Source of the DNA: Burkholderiales bacterium UBA2459
Lineage (GTDB): Bacteria; Pseudomonadota; Gammaproteobacteria; Burkholderiales; Burkholderiaceae_E
NCBI GenBank assembly: GCA_002342365.1
Contig: DDPV01000014.1
Coordinates: 52,153 to 58,638 of the forward strand
Direction of reading: 5' to 3'
DNA length: 6,486 nt
In this document: piece after piece, positions 5,516 through 6,486 of the stretch
How positions within the stretch are numbered: position 1 is the stretch's first letter
How the letters are laid out: each line of letters starts with the position of its first letter
Program-made: the position numbers and the translations under genes
The notes under the pieces: generated by a model
What the model was told of the DNA's origin: nothing
The model's database searches: none
The model's input: the letters and a program-made list of their open reading frames with translations, nothing else

Positions 5516-6439
5516 TTACCGAGATTCATTGCCAGATGATGACGACGCTCTGAACATTTGAATGATCGCCTGGGCGGTTTCCGCTGGTTTTTCCTCGGCG
5601 ATAAAGTGGCCGCAGTCCAAGCGCAACTCACGCACCTGCTTTGCCCAGCGTTGCCAGGTCGCTAGTGGGGACTGACTGCTCAAATACTGTTCTGCCCAGA
5701 TCACTAGCACCTCGCAATCGATCATCCGATTCGCTTCGCGATCTTGCGCATCATGTAGGCGATCGATAGTGGCTCCTGCGCGATAGTCCTCGCAACAGGC
5801 CTCAATGACCGATGGGCGCGCATAGCTTGCCTCATAGTCGGCAACGGCCGATGCATCAAGGCTCGCTTCTCGCCCTTTCCAACGATCCAGCAAGTGGTGT
5901 AAATAATAAATCGGATCTGCGCCGATCAATCGTTCGGGTAAGGGTGCAGGCTGCGCCAGCAGAAGCCAGTGATAACTGCGCAGGGCACCGGCCATGCTCA
6001 TGCGATCCCACATCTCAATCGTCGGGACAATATCAAGCACAATCAGATGCGATACCGACAGCGGATGATCAAGCGCAAGACGGTAGGCAACGCGAGCGCC
6101 CCGATCGTGCCCAGCCAGAGCAAAACGCGAAAAACCCATCGCTTGCATGATGGCCAGGGCGTCATCTGCCATTTGCCGTTTGCTGTAAGCCTCATGCGTT
6201 TGGTCTGCTGCCGGGCCGAGGCTTCGTCCGTAGCCACGCAGATCCGGCAGCACCAAGGTGAAGTGATCGCAAAGCCTTGCGGCCACCGCATGCCAGGCGG
6301 CCAGGGTTTGCGGGTAGCCATGCAGCAGCATCAAGGCAGGCCCGCGTCCTGCACTGAGCCAAAACAAATCAGCGCCTCCGTGTTTCAGGCGATGGCTGCT
6401 GAAACCCGGGAACAGATGGGCTAGCTGCGATTGAATCAT
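5516..6439 (-). CDS. Alpha/beta hydrolase, fluoroacetate/haloacetate dehalogenase-like
   Basis: This is probably a cytoplasmic hydrolase that cleaves a carbon-halogen bond of a short haloacid such as fluoroacetate or chloroacetate, through an aspartyl ester intermediate. From the ATG at 6439 it has 307 residues. The oxyanion segment HGYP is at 40-43 and PDLRGYGRS lies after it. The nucleophile elbow is GHDRGAR with D112. The two arginines in that elbow (R113, R116) are the ones that bind substrate carboxylate in the fluoroacetate enzyme. D136 (VLDIVPT) and H278 (CGHFIAEE) complete the triad. The fluoride-stabilising residues of that family, H157-W158 (SYHWLLLAQ) and Y219 (CEDYRAGA), are all present. 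The start was chosen because a GGGGG run lies about six bases upstream of the ATG; a TTG two codons earlier (6445) is the alternative. No regulator or transporter gene for haloacids adjoins it, and ppk2 follows 74 bases downstream. Epoxide hydrolase is a less likely alternative. The family is secure; the physiological substrate is inferred. Confidence 0.88.
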   Translation of the reverse strand: MIQSQLAHLFPGFSSHRLKHGGADLFWLSAGRGPALMLLHGYPQTLAAWHAVAARLCDHFTLVLPDLRGYGRSLGPAADQTHEAYSKRQMADDALAIMQAMGFSRFALAGHDRGARVAYRLALDHPLSVSHLIVLDIVPTIEMWDRMSMAGALRSYHWLLLAQPAPLPERLIGADPIYYLHHLLDRWKGREASLDASAVADYEASYARPSVIEACCEDYRAGATIDRLHDAQDREANRMIDCEVLVIWAEQYLSSQSPLATWQRWAKQVRELRLDCGHFIAEEKPAETAQAIIQMFRASSSSGNESR

Positions 6440-6486
6440 CGCCAACCCCCGCCGCCAGTGAACAAGAAAAGTCCTAACATTGAAAG
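6440..6486. other. Window-edge flank upstream of the hydrolase gene
   Basis: This short stretch holds the G-rich (minus-strand) ribosome binding site of the hydrolase at about 6446-6450. Beyond that I see no recognisable promoter hexamers, repeat or coding tail in the bases available. Confidence 0.4.

Noticed and set aside
5969..6424. 151-codon + strand frame opposite the hydrolase
   Set aside because: It shows no family similarity and is antisense to the hydrolase catalytic motifs.
1..6486. Mobile element, CRISPR array, toxin-antitoxin or defence system
   Set aside because: No transposase or integrase, spaced direct repeats, terminal inverted repeats or defence-type domain combination was seen. 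Every sizeable gene matches a common chromosomal family.

Overview
The window looks like ordinary, densely packed chromosomal DNA of a Gram-negative proteobacterium, most likely a betaproteobacterium of the Burkholderiales type. The evidence is a moderately GC-rich sequence, a close CysB-type regulator, a DsbB with the classical four redox cysteines, a DUF2889 protein, a class I PPK2 and a CoxE-like VWA protein. The order-level assignment is inference, because no rRNA or other taxonomic marker is present. The first gene encodes a cobalamin-binding protein of the AerR/PpaA type. That family is typical of purple phototrophs, so the host may be an (aerobic) anoxygenic phototroph, although no photosynthesis gene can be seen here.

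Layout: positions 1-150 are flank, possibly the 3' end of an unseen gene, with a perfect 7-bp dyad. The AerR/PpaA-like gene (+, 153-995) ends in a strong GC hairpin at 998-1022. A 137-bp intergenic region leads to a DUF2889 gene (+, 1133-1756), which lacks a ribosome binding site and has an extended -10-like element placed for leaderless transcription. It converges on a CysB-type LysR regulator (-, 1773-2711). Divergent from that, across only 38 bp, is dsbB (+, 2750-3292). Its stop codon overlaps the start of a CoxE-like VWA-domain gene (+, 3289-4449) in an ATGA overlap. This converges on a class I polyphosphate kinase 2 (-, 4461-5441). Upstream of ppk2 on the same strand is an alpha/beta hydrolase with a complete fluoroacetate/haloacetate dehalogenase active site (-, 5516-6439).

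The genes form small units rather than one pathway. The cysB/dsbB divergent pair links sulfur assimilation control with periplasmic disulfide formation. The dsbB-VWA pair is probably co-transcribed and translationally coupled. The PPK2 and dehalogenase-like genes could share a transcript or be independent. No mobile element, CRISPR array, tRNA, rRNA or prophage signal was seen, and no novel multi-gene system is evident. The most interesting points are the AerR-like B12 protein with two in-frame GTG starts, the VWA gene coupled to dsbB without its usual AAA+ partner in view, and the dehalogenase-type hydrolase with an intact halide pocket.
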